64,000 nucleotides of DNA. Source: Bacteroidota bacterium (GTDB lineage Bacteria > Bacteroidota > Bacteroidia > Bacteroidales > JAAAOM01). The stretch spans positions 1 to 64,000 of the forward strand of contig JAAAOM010000048.1 in the NCBI GenBank assembly GCA_009908855.1, read 5' to 3'. The notes below the pieces were generated by a model. It was not told the DNA's origin, did not search any database, and saw only the letters and a program-made list of their open reading frames with translations. A program made the translations under genes and the position numbers. This document shows positions 26,321-35,067 of this stretch, piece by piece. How positions within the stretch are numbered: the first letter of the stretch is position 1; the number at the start of each line of letters is the position of its first letter.

Positions 26321-27772
26321 TTAAACATTGTAAGTTGAGGAAGCTGTTTCACCGCCGCGCCCGGTCCAGTTGGTATGAAAATATTCACCCCGTGGTTTAT
26401 CAAGTCGCTCATAAGTATGTGCGCCAAAATAATCGCGCTGCGCCTGTAACAGGTTGGCAGGGAGTCGTTCGGAACGATAACCATCAAAATAAGCCAGGGC
26501 AGTTGAAAATGCCGGTGTAGGAATACCATTGGCAACGGCCGTTCCTATCACTCTTCTCCAACCAGGTTGGGCTTCATCTACCTTGGCTTTGAAATATGGA
26601 TCGAGCAATAAATTTAACAAGTCAGGATTGTTATCAAAGGCTTCTTTTATTTTTCCCAAGAAAGCAGATCTAATAATACATCCACCGCGCCACATAAGTG
26701 CTATACCACCATAATTCAACTCCCAGCCATATTCGCTGGCCGCTTCTCTCATCAGCACATAGCCCTGCGCATAAGAAACAATTTTGGAAGCAAACAAGGC
26801 TTGTCGGATATCCTCAATAAATGCCTTTTTATCGCCCTGAAAAGCAGGCTTAGGGCCTGATAAAATTTTTGATGCTGCCACCCTTTCATCCTTTTGAGCT
26901 GACAAACATCTTGAAAATACCGCCTCACCTATAAGAGTTAGCGGAATACCCAAATCCAGGGCAGAGATACCGGTCCATTTTCCGGTTCCTTTTTGTCCGG
27001 CAGTATCGAGAATCTTATCAACCAATGGTTCGCCCTCTTCTTTAAAAGCAAGAATTTCACTGGTGATTTCAATCAAATAACTATCCAAATCTCCCTTATC
27101 CCATTCGGCAAATACTTCATGCATTTCACCGGGCGACATTCCCAACAAATCTTTCATAATCTGATATGCTTCACATATCAACTGCATATCTCCGTATTCG
27201 ATGCCATTGTGCACCATTTTCACAAAATGGCCGGCACCGTTTTCCCCCACCCAGTCGCAGCAGGGTACATTGTCTTCTACTTTGGCGGCTATTGACTGAA
27301 ATATTGGTTTCACATACTGCCACGCTTCTTTTGATCCGCCCGGCATAATTGAAGGGCCTTTCAGAGCTCCCTCTTCCCCGCCTGAAACCCCCGTTCCGAT
27401 GTAACGCAATCCTTTACTTTCAACATATTCTGTACGACGATTGGTGTCAGGGAAATGACTGTTACCGCCATCAATCAGGATATCACCCGGTTCGAGTAGC
27501 GGAATTAGTTGATCGATAATGGTATCCACCGGTTTTCCGGCTTTTACCATGATCATTACTTTGCGTGGTCGTTCAAGCGACTGAACCAACTCTTCTAATG
27601 ATTTGGTGCCTTTGATGTTCTTGCCTTTTGCACGGCCATCCACAAATTTTTCAACCTTTTCAATTGAGCGGTTATACACTGAAACAGTGAATCCTTTGCT
27701 CTCCATGTTTAATACAAGGTTTTCGCCCATAACAGCCAAACCTATTAAGCCAATATCTGATAATTCTTTCAT
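26321..27772 (-). CDS. gnd: 6-phosphogluconate dehydrogenase, decarboxylating
   Basis: Oxidises 6-phosphogluconate to ribulose-5-phosphate and CO2, producing NADPH. At 483 residues it has the full length of the dimeric long-chain form. The N-terminal Rossmann motif is [17 protein letters not shown], the substrate motif is [10 protein letters not shown] (about residues 101-110), then [20 protein letters not shown], the catalytic site [17 protein letters not shown] (Lys near 185), and the conserved C-terminus [19 protein letters not shown]. Its presence inside a uronate operon is unusual, because the classical uronate route does not need it. It directly follows the LarA-like gene (55-nt gap). 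Confidence 0.96.
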   Translation of the reverse strand: MKELSDIGLIGLAVMGENLVLNMESKGFTVSVYNRSIEKVEKFVDGRAKGKNIKGTKSLEELVQSLERPRKVMIMVKAGKPVDTIIDQLIPLLEPGDILIDGGNSHFPDTNRRTEYVESKGLRYIGTGVSGGEEGALKGPSIMPGGSKEAWQYVKPIFQSIAAKVEDNVPCCDWVGENGAGHFVKMVHNGIEYGDMQLICEAYQIMKDLLGMSPGEMHEVFAEWDKGDLDSYLIEITSEILAFKEEGEPLVDKILDTAGQKGTGKWTGISALDLGIPLTLIGEAVFSRCLSAQKDERVAASKILSGPKPAFQGDKKAFIEDIRQALFASKIVSYAQGYVLMREAASEYGWELNYGGIALMWRGGCIIRSAFLGKIKEAFDNNPDLLNLLLDPYFKAKVDEAQPGWRRVIGTAVANGIPTPAFSTALAYFDGYRSERLPANLLQAQRDYFGAHTYERLDKPRGEYFHTNWTGRGGETASSTYNV

Positions 27773-27827
27773 TATTTAATAAGTTTAAAATTTAATGTTC
27801 AGACTCAATGTAACATCGGTCATTGTA

Positions 27828-29099
27828 TTATATAAATCGTTCTTTATAGGCCCATAGACCTTGTGCCGGGTTCGATATATAATATATTTCTTCCCCGTCA
27901 GACAAGGTATTGAAACCGTCTTTCAGTTTTTCCGGGTTGTATCGCCGCATCATCTCTTTCAAATCGGCATATTGAAAATAAACCGATTCAATTTCTTCTT
28001 TCGATACATGTCCGGGACAATACGTGATTGAAAACCGTCCTTCCGAACTTCCATGAATTAGGTGAGCGGCTGCACTGAGGTTGTTTTGCAATTCTTCATT
28101 TTCCTCCACCGCTTTTAACGTAGCGTTAGTACCACAATAGCCGTATTTTCTGATCAACCGGTCAATTTCAGCATCTTCTCCAAATTCTTTTAACCCCGGG
28201 GCCAGCACAATCAATTCTCCTCCATCGTCCAGTGCCATCCGCGACCGGTAAATACTTTTGTTGCCCAGCCAGGTGCTTTTAAATTCAGTCGGATCCATGT
28301 AGGCCACTACCTTTTTTAAAGGATTGTCTAACAGCGTAAAGTTGGTTTTAAGTGATAAATCGGCAGCATCCGTAAAAACAGTCTCGTCATCGCCTATATA
28401 CAATCCTTTAACAGCCATTTCACCATTTTCATCCCTTCCGACAACCGTATGAACATAAACAACCGGAAGGTGCTTCATAAAATACTCAGCCGCGTAGTTT
28501 AACAACTTACGTACCGGATTTTGTGCACGTCCCATAAGTCGTTCCATGCCATAAGCAGCACCCACAAAATGGCTTTTGTTTATACCTTCTGAACCACCTG
28601 TTCCTACAAATAAGTTTTTGTTGTAATTGGCCATCCCAATTACTTCGTGGGGTAGTACCTGACCAACGGAAAGAATCAGGTCATGTCCTCCTTCCCAAAT
28701 AAGTTTATTAAGCTGGGCAGGCCATTCATAATCAATGGCATTGTCGGTAATTTCAGCCACGTATTCTCCGGGGACTTTACCGATGGTAACCACATCGGTT
28801 CTCCAATTATGAGGACGGAACAGCTCTTTCGGAACATTCCCGAACATTTCAGTGAGTTGCTCGTCCGTCATTGGTGTATGAGTGCCCAAAGCAGGTAAAA
28901 TATCCTTTACACTATCTTTGTAATACTCGTAAATGGAGGAGGTAATTGTTCCTGCCCGCGAATGAAAGCGGGTAAAATCAGGAGGTACCACCAACACTTT
29001 ATTTCTTTTTCCAAGCTTGTGCAAAGCTGTATAAAGTCCTTCTCTGAGATCATCAGAGGAAAGACTCATATTTTCTGATCCTTTACTGAAATAAATCAT
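27828..29099 (-). CDS. LarA-family (nickel-pincer type) racemase/epimerase, substrate unknown
   Basis: A 423-residue member of the lactate racemase LarA superfamily (DUF2088). The residues known from Lactobacillus LarA align with fixed spacing. D41 and R44 in PPDFTRFHS match D72 and R75. H151, K161 and H177 match H174, K184 and H200 with a constant offset of 23. H74 in ALGTHTPMT corresponds to H108. K184 carries the nickel-pincer nucleotide in LarA, so the cofactor is very likely used here. The protein lacks the typical GFSGGxK loop and reads GMANYNK instead, which points to a distinct substrate. It lies between a PfkB kinase (34-nt gap) and gnd (55-nt gap), so a sugar acid such as mannonate or gluconate is my preferred substrate. 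Cofactor synthesis genes (larB, larC, larE) are not in the window. Confidence 0.8.
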   Translation of the reverse strand: MIYFSKGSENMSLSSDDLREGLYTALHKLGKRNKVLVVPPDFTRFHSRAGTITSSIYEYYKDSVKDILPALGTHTPMTDEQLTEMFGNVPKELFRPHNWRTDVVTIGKVPGEYVAEITDNAIDYEWPAQLNKLIWEGGHDLILSVGQVLPHEVIGMANYNKNLFVGTGGSEGINKSHFVGAAYGMERLMGRAQNPVRKLLNYAAEYFMKHLPVVYVHTVVGRDENGEMAVKGLYIGDDETVFTDAADLSLKTNFTLLDNPLKKVVAYMDPTEFKSTWLGNKSIYRSRMALDDGGELIVLAPGLKEFGEDAEIDRLIRKYGYCGTNATLKAVEENEELQNNLSAAAHLIHGSSEGRFSITYCPGHVSKEEIESVYFQYADLKEMMRRYNPEKLKDGFNTLSDGEEIYYISNPAQGLWAYKERFI

Positions 29100-29133
29100 A
29101 AATAATGCTGTTTAAGATACACTGATTGCACGC

Positions 29134-30216
29134 TTATCTTTTCACACGGGCATTTCCTTCCCAAATGCTCCAGACCATCTCCTCATCGGCAGGCTGGCCG
29201 TAATCGGTAAGAAAGGTTGTTGCCAGTGCACCTGTAGCCCATCCGAATTGCACCCATTTTTCGGCATCCCAGCCTTTAAGAATACCGTATAGCAAACCAC
29301 CAACAAAGCCATCCCCACCACCAATACGGTCTAAAACATTAATTCTGCGTGGCTCAATAACTTGCCAGTTATTATCACCTTCCAACATGATGGCACCCCA
29401 TAAATGCTCGTTGGTGCTCACTACCTGGCGTAGTGTTGTGGCATATACCGAAGCATTGGAGAACGATTTTTTAACACGTCCGATCATTTCTTTGAAGTTG
29501 TCGATTTTATCCTGAATCGCTTTTCCACCCGCTTCAGGGCCTTCAATGCCCAGGCATAACTGAAAATCTTCTTCGTTACCAACCAAAATATCAGAGATAG
29601 ATGCGATTTCAGTGAATATTTCCCGAAGCTCTTTTTCACGACCTTGCCAAAATGTAGCCCTGTAATTCAAATCAAAAGAGATGGCAGTACCATGTTTCCT
29701 GGCCGCCCGGGCAATTTCAAGGCAAAATTGACTTGTTTGTTCTGATAACGCTCCTATTAATCCTGAAAGATGCACAATTTGCACGCCTTCCTGCCCAAAT
29801 ATCCGATCAACATCAAAATCTTTTATGTTCAACGTTCTTCCCACCTCACCGGCACGGTCGTTTTGTACGCGCGGCCCCCTGGACCCGTAGCCACTATCGG
29901 CAATATTGAATTGATGACGATATCCCCACGGACCACCCTGATCTACTTCAGGTCCTTCATAATCCATGTGCCGACTTTTCAAATTGCTCTTAATAAAACC
30001 GGCAACCGGACTGTCTTTTACAAAGGTGGTTAACACCTTAACAGGTAAACCGAGAAAAGAGGGTACGCTGGCCACATTGGTCTCAGCGCTGGTGGCCTGC
30101 ATATAAAATGTATCACTGGAATGAACGGGTTGTCCATTAATGGGTGTTATTCTTGCACCCATGCTGGTTGGCACCAGCATGGAATATTTAGCATGGTTTT
30201 TTAAATTGATACTCAT
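29134..30216 (-). CDS. PfkB-family sugar acid kinase, second copy in cluster
   Basis: A 360-residue ribokinase-family kinase. Recognisable parts are the substrate-side region ATSAETNVASVPSFLGLPVK (PfkB signature 1), then GPWGYRHQFNIADSG, ISFDLNYRATFWQ and the catalytic signature DRIGGGDGFVGGLLYGI (about residues 310-327). The LNYR and GNEED motifs are shared with the KDG kinase at 19798-20832, but an insertion around residues 90-125 and the different N-terminus set it apart. Its place just before the LarA-like gene and gnd suggests a sugar acid substrate such as gluconate. A redundant KDG kinase is the alternative. A 163-nt gap upstream leaves room for a promoter, but none was recognised. Confidence 0.85.
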   Translation of the reverse strand: MSINLKNHAKYSMLVPTSMGARITPINGQPVHSSDTFYMQATSAETNVASVPSFLGLPVKVLTTFVKDSPVAGFIKSNLKSRHMDYEGPEVDQGGPWGYRHQFNIADSGYGSRGPRVQNDRAGEVGRTLNIKDFDVDRIFGQEGVQIVHLSGLIGALSEQTSQFCLEIARAARKHGTAISFDLNYRATFWQGREKELREIFTEIASISDILVGNEEDFQLCLGIEGPEAGGKAIQDKIDNFKEMIGRVKKSFSNASVYATTLRQVVSTNEHLWGAIMLEGDNNWQVIEPRRINVLDRIGGGDGFVGGLLYGILKGWDAEKWVQFGWATGALATTFLTDYGQPADEEMVWSIWEGNARVKR

Positions 30217-30379
30217 TGTTTTTTTTGTTTGTTTGACTACCGTGTTACATAATTAAAACTGTTTGATTGAATCCATCATCCATACTCTCTCGCCATAGGA
30301 AATCATGAATTTTCTCCGGTATTTTTTACTTTTGATAAGTTAATCCGACACTCATATCCAATTTTATAAAATATGTTAT

Positions 30380-31600
30380 CTAATTGTTATAAATAACGCC
30401 ACTGTTTAGAATCCCCATTTCTAGTCCACGTAATTCAGCCATACCTCTCAACAAACCAATTGCGGAATAACCCGGATTGGTCTTCTTTTTAAGATCGTCA
30501 AGAATAGTATGACCATGGTCTGCACGCATGGGTATTTGTTCATCCCGTCGGTTAGCAGCGTGTCGTCGCTTCTGTTCCTTCAATACCGCTACCATCACTT
30601 GATACATGGGTACATCGCCACGCAAATGACTTGCTTCGTGAAAACTACCCATTGGGTCTCTTTGTGTACTGCGCAGGTGTAGAAAATTGATCTTATCACC
30701 CAATCGTTCAACAATACCTGTCAAATCGTTGTCGGGTCTAACACCAAGTGAGCCGGTACAAATACACAGCCCATTGTAGACCGAATTATAAATATTTGTG
30801 ATGTACTGCAAATCTGCCTCCGTACTTACCACACGTGGCAGGCCAAATAAAGAAATTGGGGGATCATCGGGATGAATGGCCATTCTTACATCCGATTCTA
30901 TGGCCACTGGTATTATTTGTTCGAGAAAATATCTTAGATTTTGGCGGTATTTGGTATCGTCAATGGAGTCGTAATTAGCCAAACGTTCACGAAATTCATC
31001 AAGGGTATATCCCTCCTGTCCACCCGGCAAACCAGCTATAATGTTTTTTTGCAATACATATCGTTCTTCATCATTCATTGACTCAAATCGGGCTTTTGCC
31101 GCATCTTTAATTTCGTCAGAGTATTCTTTTTCCGCTCCCGGACGCTGTAACATATACAAATCAAAGGCAACATATTCAGGAAAATCAAAAGCCAAAGCTC
31201 TAGCGCCATCTTCCAGTTCCAGTGCAAGATTGGTCCGTGTCCAATCAACTACAGGCATCCAATTGTATGTTATTACCGGGATACCAACTTTACCTACATT
31301 GCGTATACTTTGTTTATATTTATCAATCCATTCATCGCGATTTGGCTTTCCTTGCTTAATATCCTCATGTACAGGAATACTTTCAATAACCGACCAGGTT
31401 AATCCGCGAGAGCGTAGAGGATTCTTGTCATCCCGTTCGATTAGTTTTTTTCTTTCCAATAAGGCTTCTTCAGTCCACACTTCTCCAATGGGAATTTCGT
31501 GCAATGCGGTAACAATACCTGTTGCTCCAGCCTGCCTTATATCGGCCAAAGTTACCGGATCACTGGGGCCATACCAACGCCACGTCTGTTCCATTTCCAT
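30380..31600 (-). CDS. uxuA: Mannonate dehydratase
   Basis: Dehydrates D-mannonate to 2-keto-3-deoxy-D-gluconate, using Fe2+ or Mn2+. At 406 residues it has the family's length. The N-terminus EQTWRWYGPSDPVTLADIRQ is nearly diagnostic, as are IAGLPGGQEGYTLDEF, MAIHPDDPPISLFGLPRVVS (metal-binding His), GSLGVRPDNDL, FLHLRSTQRDPMGSFHEA and RADHGHTILDDL near the C-terminus. It follows uxuB by 49 nt. With UxuB, KdgK and Eda it completes the fructuronate branch. Confidence 0.97.
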   Translation of the reverse strand: MEMEQTWRWYGPSDPVTLADIRQAGATGIVTALHEIPIGEVWTEEALLERKKLIERDDKNPLRSRGLTWSVIESIPVHEDIKQGKPNRDEWIDKYKQSIRNVGKVGIPVITYNWMPVVDWTRTNLALELEDGARALAFDFPEYVAFDLYMLQRPGAEKEYSDEIKDAAKARFESMNDEERYVLQKNIIAGLPGGQEGYTLDEFRERLANYDSIDDTKYRQNLRYFLEQIIPVAIESDVRMAIHPDDPPISLFGLPRVVSTEADLQYITNIYNSVYNGLCICTGSLGVRPDNDLTGIVERLGDKINFLHLRSTQRDPMGSFHEASHLRGDVPMYQVMVAVLKEQKRRHAANRRDEQIPMRADHGHTILDDLKKKTNPGYSAIGLLRGMAELRGLEMGILNSGVIYNN

Positions 31601-31649
31601 ATGTTAAAAAATTTATTAATTGAAATCATTTATTATTAAATTTCAGGTG

Positions 31650-32501
31650 CTAAACACCGCCAAAGGCACTATAACCACCATCTACAGGGATGCAAATCCC
31701 TGTCACGAATTTGGATATATCTGATAATAAATAGGCTACTGTACCCTGTAACTCTTCAACCTCACCATATCTTTCCATAGGTGTGTTGGCCAGAATTTTT
31801 TCACCCCTGACAGTTGGTTTACCGGTGTTTTCGTCTACAAGAAGGAATCGGTTCTGATTGGTAAGGAAAAATCCCGGTGCAATCGCATTGACCCGTATTC
31901 CCATTTTTGCCACATGCACTGATAACCATTCGGTAAAATTATTTACAGCGGCCTTAGCTGCTGAGTATGCCGGAATTTTTGTAAGCGGCTTATATGAATT
32001 CATGGATGATACATTCAACACCGCACCTTTTTTATGATCGAGCATATCACGTGTAAAAACCATAGTAGGTAACAATGTTCCTTTAAAATTCAGGTCAAAA
32101 ACCCATTGAAAGCCTTCCATTTCCAAGCCATAAAATGATTTTTCCAATTCTGACAGATTCGATTCATCCAGTTTTTCAATTTGTGTGGTTGCTTTTGGTG
32201 AATTCCCCCCGGCACCATTAATCAAATAATCAATGCTGCCCAATTCCGAATTGATTTTCGCTTTGGCCTCTTCCAACGATGTTTTATCTAACACATTAGC
32301 TTTAAAGCCCTTTACGGTTGTACCGCTTTGTTTTTCTACTTCCTGAGCCACTTTAACAGCCTGTTCTTCATTGATGTCCAAAATAGCTATTTTTAATCCA
32401 ATTGTAGCCAATCCTTTGGCGATGGATGAACCGATTACTCCGCCACCGCCTGTGATTACACAAACCTTGCCTTTTAAATCATTGAAACTTAATTCTGTCA
32501 T
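31650..32501 (-). CDS. uxuB: Fructuronate reductase / D-mannonate oxidoreductase, SDR type
   Basis: Reduces D-fructuronate to D-mannonate. It is a classical SDR of about 283 residues: GxxxGxG in VITGGGGVIGSSIAKGLA, the NAG motif as INGAGGNSPKAT, catalytic Ser in VLNVSSMNSY, and YSAAKAAVNNF with the YxxxK pair. The open frame extends to 32552, but the ATG at 32501 (MTELSFNDLKGKV) gives the normal N-terminus. It then overlaps the end of lacI by 23 nt, which suggests coupled translation with the regulator. The SDR type corresponds to Bacillus subtilis UxuB (YjmF) rather than the mannitol-dehydrogenase type of E. coli. Its position before uxuA fits. Confidence 0.88.
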   Translation of the reverse strand: MTELSFNDLKGKVCVITGGGGVIGSSIAKGLATIGLKIAILDINEEQAVKVAQEVEKQSGTTVKGFKANVLDKTSLEEAKAKINSELGSIDYLINGAGGNSPKATTQIEKLDESNLSELEKSFYGLEMEGFQWVFDLNFKGTLLPTMVFTRDMLDHKKGAVLNVSSMNSYKPLTKIPAYSAAKAAVNNFTEWLSVHVAKMGIRVNAIAPGFFLTNQNRFLLVDENTGKPTVRGEKILANTPMERYGEVEELQGTVAYLLSDISKFVTGICIPVDGGYSAFGGV

Positions 32502-33582
32502 TCCTTTTAGTGTTAATATAATATTTAAGATTTTCTTTAATAATAATGTCAATAGGGCTATGATTTTCTTCTGGTATTTCTTTATGAGAAATCAGGTGAC
32601 TAAACATGGCCATTACACTTTTAAACCCTTGTTCTTCAGGTTTTTGACCAATCAGAAAATCAATGGTGTCATTCTCCAGGTATTTTAAATTCTCATCAAT
32701 TAAATCGAAGCCAACCAGCAGCAGATCTTTATTGTTTAGATTTTCAAGAAATGAAGCCACCTTAAAAACCCGTGAATTCGGAACAAATACACCTTTAATA
32801 TTCCTATGTTGCTCAAAAATGTTTTGCAATGTTGAATCAGGTTCATCTGATTCAAGTAAATCTATTTCCGTTGAGATTATCTGATATTTATTAACGGGTT
32901 GTTTTTTAGAAATATAGTTGTTAAAGCCCTCTTCTCTCAAACGTAAATGACGTGTAATTACTTTATGGTTTGCCAATTTAACGATTAGTATACTACCTCC
33001 ATCAGGCAGGGCACGACAAATAATCTTCCCGGCTACATAACCACTTTGTTTTGCATCCTGTCCGAAATAGGATAAATTATGGCCATTTTCCAAATTGATA
33101 TCTATAAATATATAAGGTATCTGGTGCGCATCCAGCAATTCCATAAAATCCAGCGATGATTCCCTGAATACCGGATTGAATATTACACCATCAGGTTTTG
33201 CACTGATAACTTCATGGATGATTTTATTAAAGGAACGCTCGTTTGTGGCGTTAAAAGTGTAAGTTTCAATAATGGTGTTATAATCATTAATTTCACCGGC
33301 TGCTTGTTGAATACCTGACAGCGGCATATCCCAATATGGATTGTTATCACTGGCATCAGGAATTAAAACAGAAATTTTGTGTGTTTTTCGGGAAGCAAGA
33401 GATTTGGCCAATACATTTGGTGTATATCCAAATTTATTAACAATGTCCATTATCTTTTGCCGGGTTTCCTCTTTTACCTCTCCCCTGTTATGCAATACAC
33501 GATCAACCGTTCCGATTGATACATCGGCATGATTTGCAATATCCTTAATGGTAATTTTTTTATTTCCGGCGTTATATTCCAA
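32479..33582 (-). CDS. LacI-family regulator of the uronate cluster
   Basis: A 367-residue transcription factor. The N-terminal HTH reads TIKDIANHADVSIGTVDRVL with the hinge following (PNVLAKSLASRK, about residues 55-66). The C-terminal part is a periplasmic-binding-type sensor domain (ISVLIPDASDNNPYWDMPL, then FDLIDENLKYLENDTIDFLI). It is the first gene of the cluster, overlapping uxuB by 23 nt. Two near-identical 14-bp palindromes flank its promoter (see separate entries), so autoregulation and control of the operon are likely. The ligand is probably a pathway intermediate such as a uronate or KDG (inference). A repressor is the default expectation for the family. Confidence 0.93.
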   Translation of the reverse strand: MEYNAGNKKITIKDIANHADVSIGTVDRVLHNRGEVKEETRQKIMDIVNKFGYTPNVLAKSLASRKTHKISVLIPDASDNNPYWDMPLSGIQQAAGEINDYNTIIETYTFNATNERSFNKIIHEVISAKPDGVIFNPVFRESSLDFMELLDAHQIPYIFIDINLENGHNLSYFGQDAKQSGYVAGKIICRALPDGGSILIVKLANHKVITRHLRLREEGFNNYISKKQPVNKYQIISTEIDLLESDEPDSTLQNIFEQHRNIKGVFVPNSRVFKVASFLENLNNKDLLLVGFDLIDENLKYLENDTIDFLIGQKPEEQGFKSVMAMFSHLISHKEIPEENHSPIDIIIKENLKYYINTKRNDRIKFQ

Positions 33583-33607
33583 TTTATCAACAAGTTAGCT
33601 GTAAAAA

Positions 33608-33621
33608 CGTGTACGTCCACG
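33608..33621. promoter_or_regulatory. LacI-type operator 1
   Basis: CGTGTACGTCCACG is a 14-bp palindrome with a central CG and one mismatched pair. It lies immediately downstream of the -7 element on the minus strand, so it covers the expected transcription start of lacI. It matches operator 2 in 12 of 14 positions. Confidence 0.7.
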
Positions 33622-33622
33622 A

Positions 33623-33630
33623 CAAAGGTA
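33623..33630 (-). promoter_or_regulatory. -7 promoter element of the uronate operon
   Basis: On the minus strand the sequence reads TACCTTTG, an exact TAnnTTTG match, located between the two operators and about 40 nt before the lacI start codon at 33582. No TTTG is seen at -33; operator 2 occupies that region. Confidence 0.65.
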
Positions 33631-33650
33631 TAAAAATTTATTGTTTTTTC

Positions 33651-33664
33651 CGTGTGCGTGCACG
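33651..33664. promoter_or_regulatory. LacI-type operator 2
   Basis: CGTGTGCGTGCACG shares the frame CGTGTnCGTnCACG with operator 1. It is centred 43 bp from operator 1, about four helical turns, so a looped or cooperative complex across the promoter is possible. Confidence 0.65.
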
Positions 33665-33785
33665 AATATTTATGCATGACCACTCAACACATATATCCGT
33701 TCATAATACCGTAAACCCAACGGATGAAAATAATTGGACACATTAAATAGTTGGCCAATAATTGCTAAATAAACTGAAGCAAGGC

Positions 33786-34738
33786 CTATAATACATCCAA
33801 ATTAATCAATACATTTTCAGCGGCGTTTGAAATATTACCATTCCCTTCTCTTTTAAATATTATCAACTCTTCAATTATTGATGGCGGCAGATGATCAAGG
33901 TCTCCGGCAAAGTTTATGGCCATAAGCCGACCGTAAGTCGAACCATTTTTAAACACAACCCTTTTCTGTCGCGGTAACGGACCGCCATGGTCACTCCATA
34001 CAACAATGATAGTGCTGTCCATCAAGCCCTTCCGATCAAGTTCATCCAAAAAAACACTAATTTGATGGTCCACCAGAGAAATGTTTGAGTAACTTCGGGA
34101 AATATCCCGTCTCACCAATTTGTTATCGTCAGGAAAATAAGATGGTACATGTACTTTTTCCGGATCGGTTAACAATTGCTCCCATTCAAGTCCCCAAATA
34201 CGTGATTCATGCGTTGTTGTCAGATTAAATACAGCGAAAAACGGTTGCCCTTCCTTACGGTTTCTGTAATGTGCAAACCTACCTGACATCGCATCCCATG
34301 TACCTTCGGGTGTATCAAAGTTATAATCTTCTTTAGCATTGTTGGTGCAATAATATCCCGCTTTCTGCATGAATTCAGTAAAACAGACCATATTTAATGG
34401 CGGCTCAATACCACTGGTACGCATATTATGTGTACCCATCCGCGTAGGATACATACCGCTAATTATAGAAGAACGACTCGGTGCGCAAACACCTGATACC
34501 GTATAGGCATTATCAAAAACAACACCCTCTGATGCAAGTTTATTAATGGTTGCAGTTTGTATGGTTGAATCGCCATAACAAGCTAACTGGCAACCAATGT
34601 CCTCAATGCTAAACCAGATAATATTGGCTGAAAATCAAATGCTACCTTAGATAAATCGTCAATTTGTTGCTTATCATTTTCATTGGTGCAGGAAAGTAGT
34701 GCAATAAATATTGGCAGAAGCAGTAATAGTTTTTTCAC
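33786..34738 (-). pseudogene. Broken sulfatase gene (S1 family)
   Basis: A minus-strand arylsulfatase remnant. A GTG at 34738 begins a lipoprotein-like signal (KKLLLLLPIFIALLSC, then TNENDK). After about 30 more codons the frame shifts at about 34630-34640, where NIIWFSIEDIGCQLACYG resumes in another frame. The sulfatase signature VCAPSRSSIISG is intact, with the Cys that would become formylglycine. Later motifs VVWSDHGGPLPRQKR (metal-binding SDHGG) are present, but the usual C-terminal third is missing and the frame ends in unrelated-looking sequence. The 5' frameshift and C-terminal loss make it nonfunctional. It lies just upstream of lacI in the same direction, consistent with a former sulfated-polysaccharide function of this locus. 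Confidence 0.88.
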
Positions 34739-35028
34739 AACTCAAATTTTTAATAATTAGCCATGATAAGTATATGGATAAACGAAATATCAGTCAATAT
34801 AAAAAAGTCCTTTCAAATACCCACGGGATGCGCTAAAATAATTAAAATTTAACGAGCGGATTTCGGTTTTTAATCAGACTCAAAATAAATGTTAAATCCA
34901 CTTGATTTATGATTAAAATTATTATTTTTAATCATCTATTTTAGTAAAGTATATGACAGGGAAAAAAGATATTATTGAATCATTTAGCGAAATCAATCAA
35001 CTTTCTTTTAATTAAAAATATTATTTTC
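34739..35028. other. AT-rich intergenic region with an inverted repeat
   Basis: No gene was recognised here. It is very AT-rich and contains one perfect 10-bp inverted repeat, ATGATTAAAA (34909-34918) and TTTTAATCAT (34926-34935), with a 7-nt AT loop. It separates the decayed end of the uronate region from rpsU and probably holds control elements for either side. Confidence 0.6.
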
Positions 35029-35036
35029 TATATTTG
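35029..35036 (+). promoter_or_regulatory. -7 promoter element of rpsU
   Basis: TATATTTG matches TAnnTTTG exactly and lies 31 nt upstream of the rpsU ATG. No clear -33 TTTG is present. Confidence 0.6.
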
Positions 35037-35067
35037 CGCCTCAAAAAATCAAAAACAGGGTTATCAA

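Noticed and set aside
31041-31607. 188-codon plus-strand frame opposite uxuA
   Set aside because: Fully antisense to uxuA and Ser-rich, so a shadow frame.
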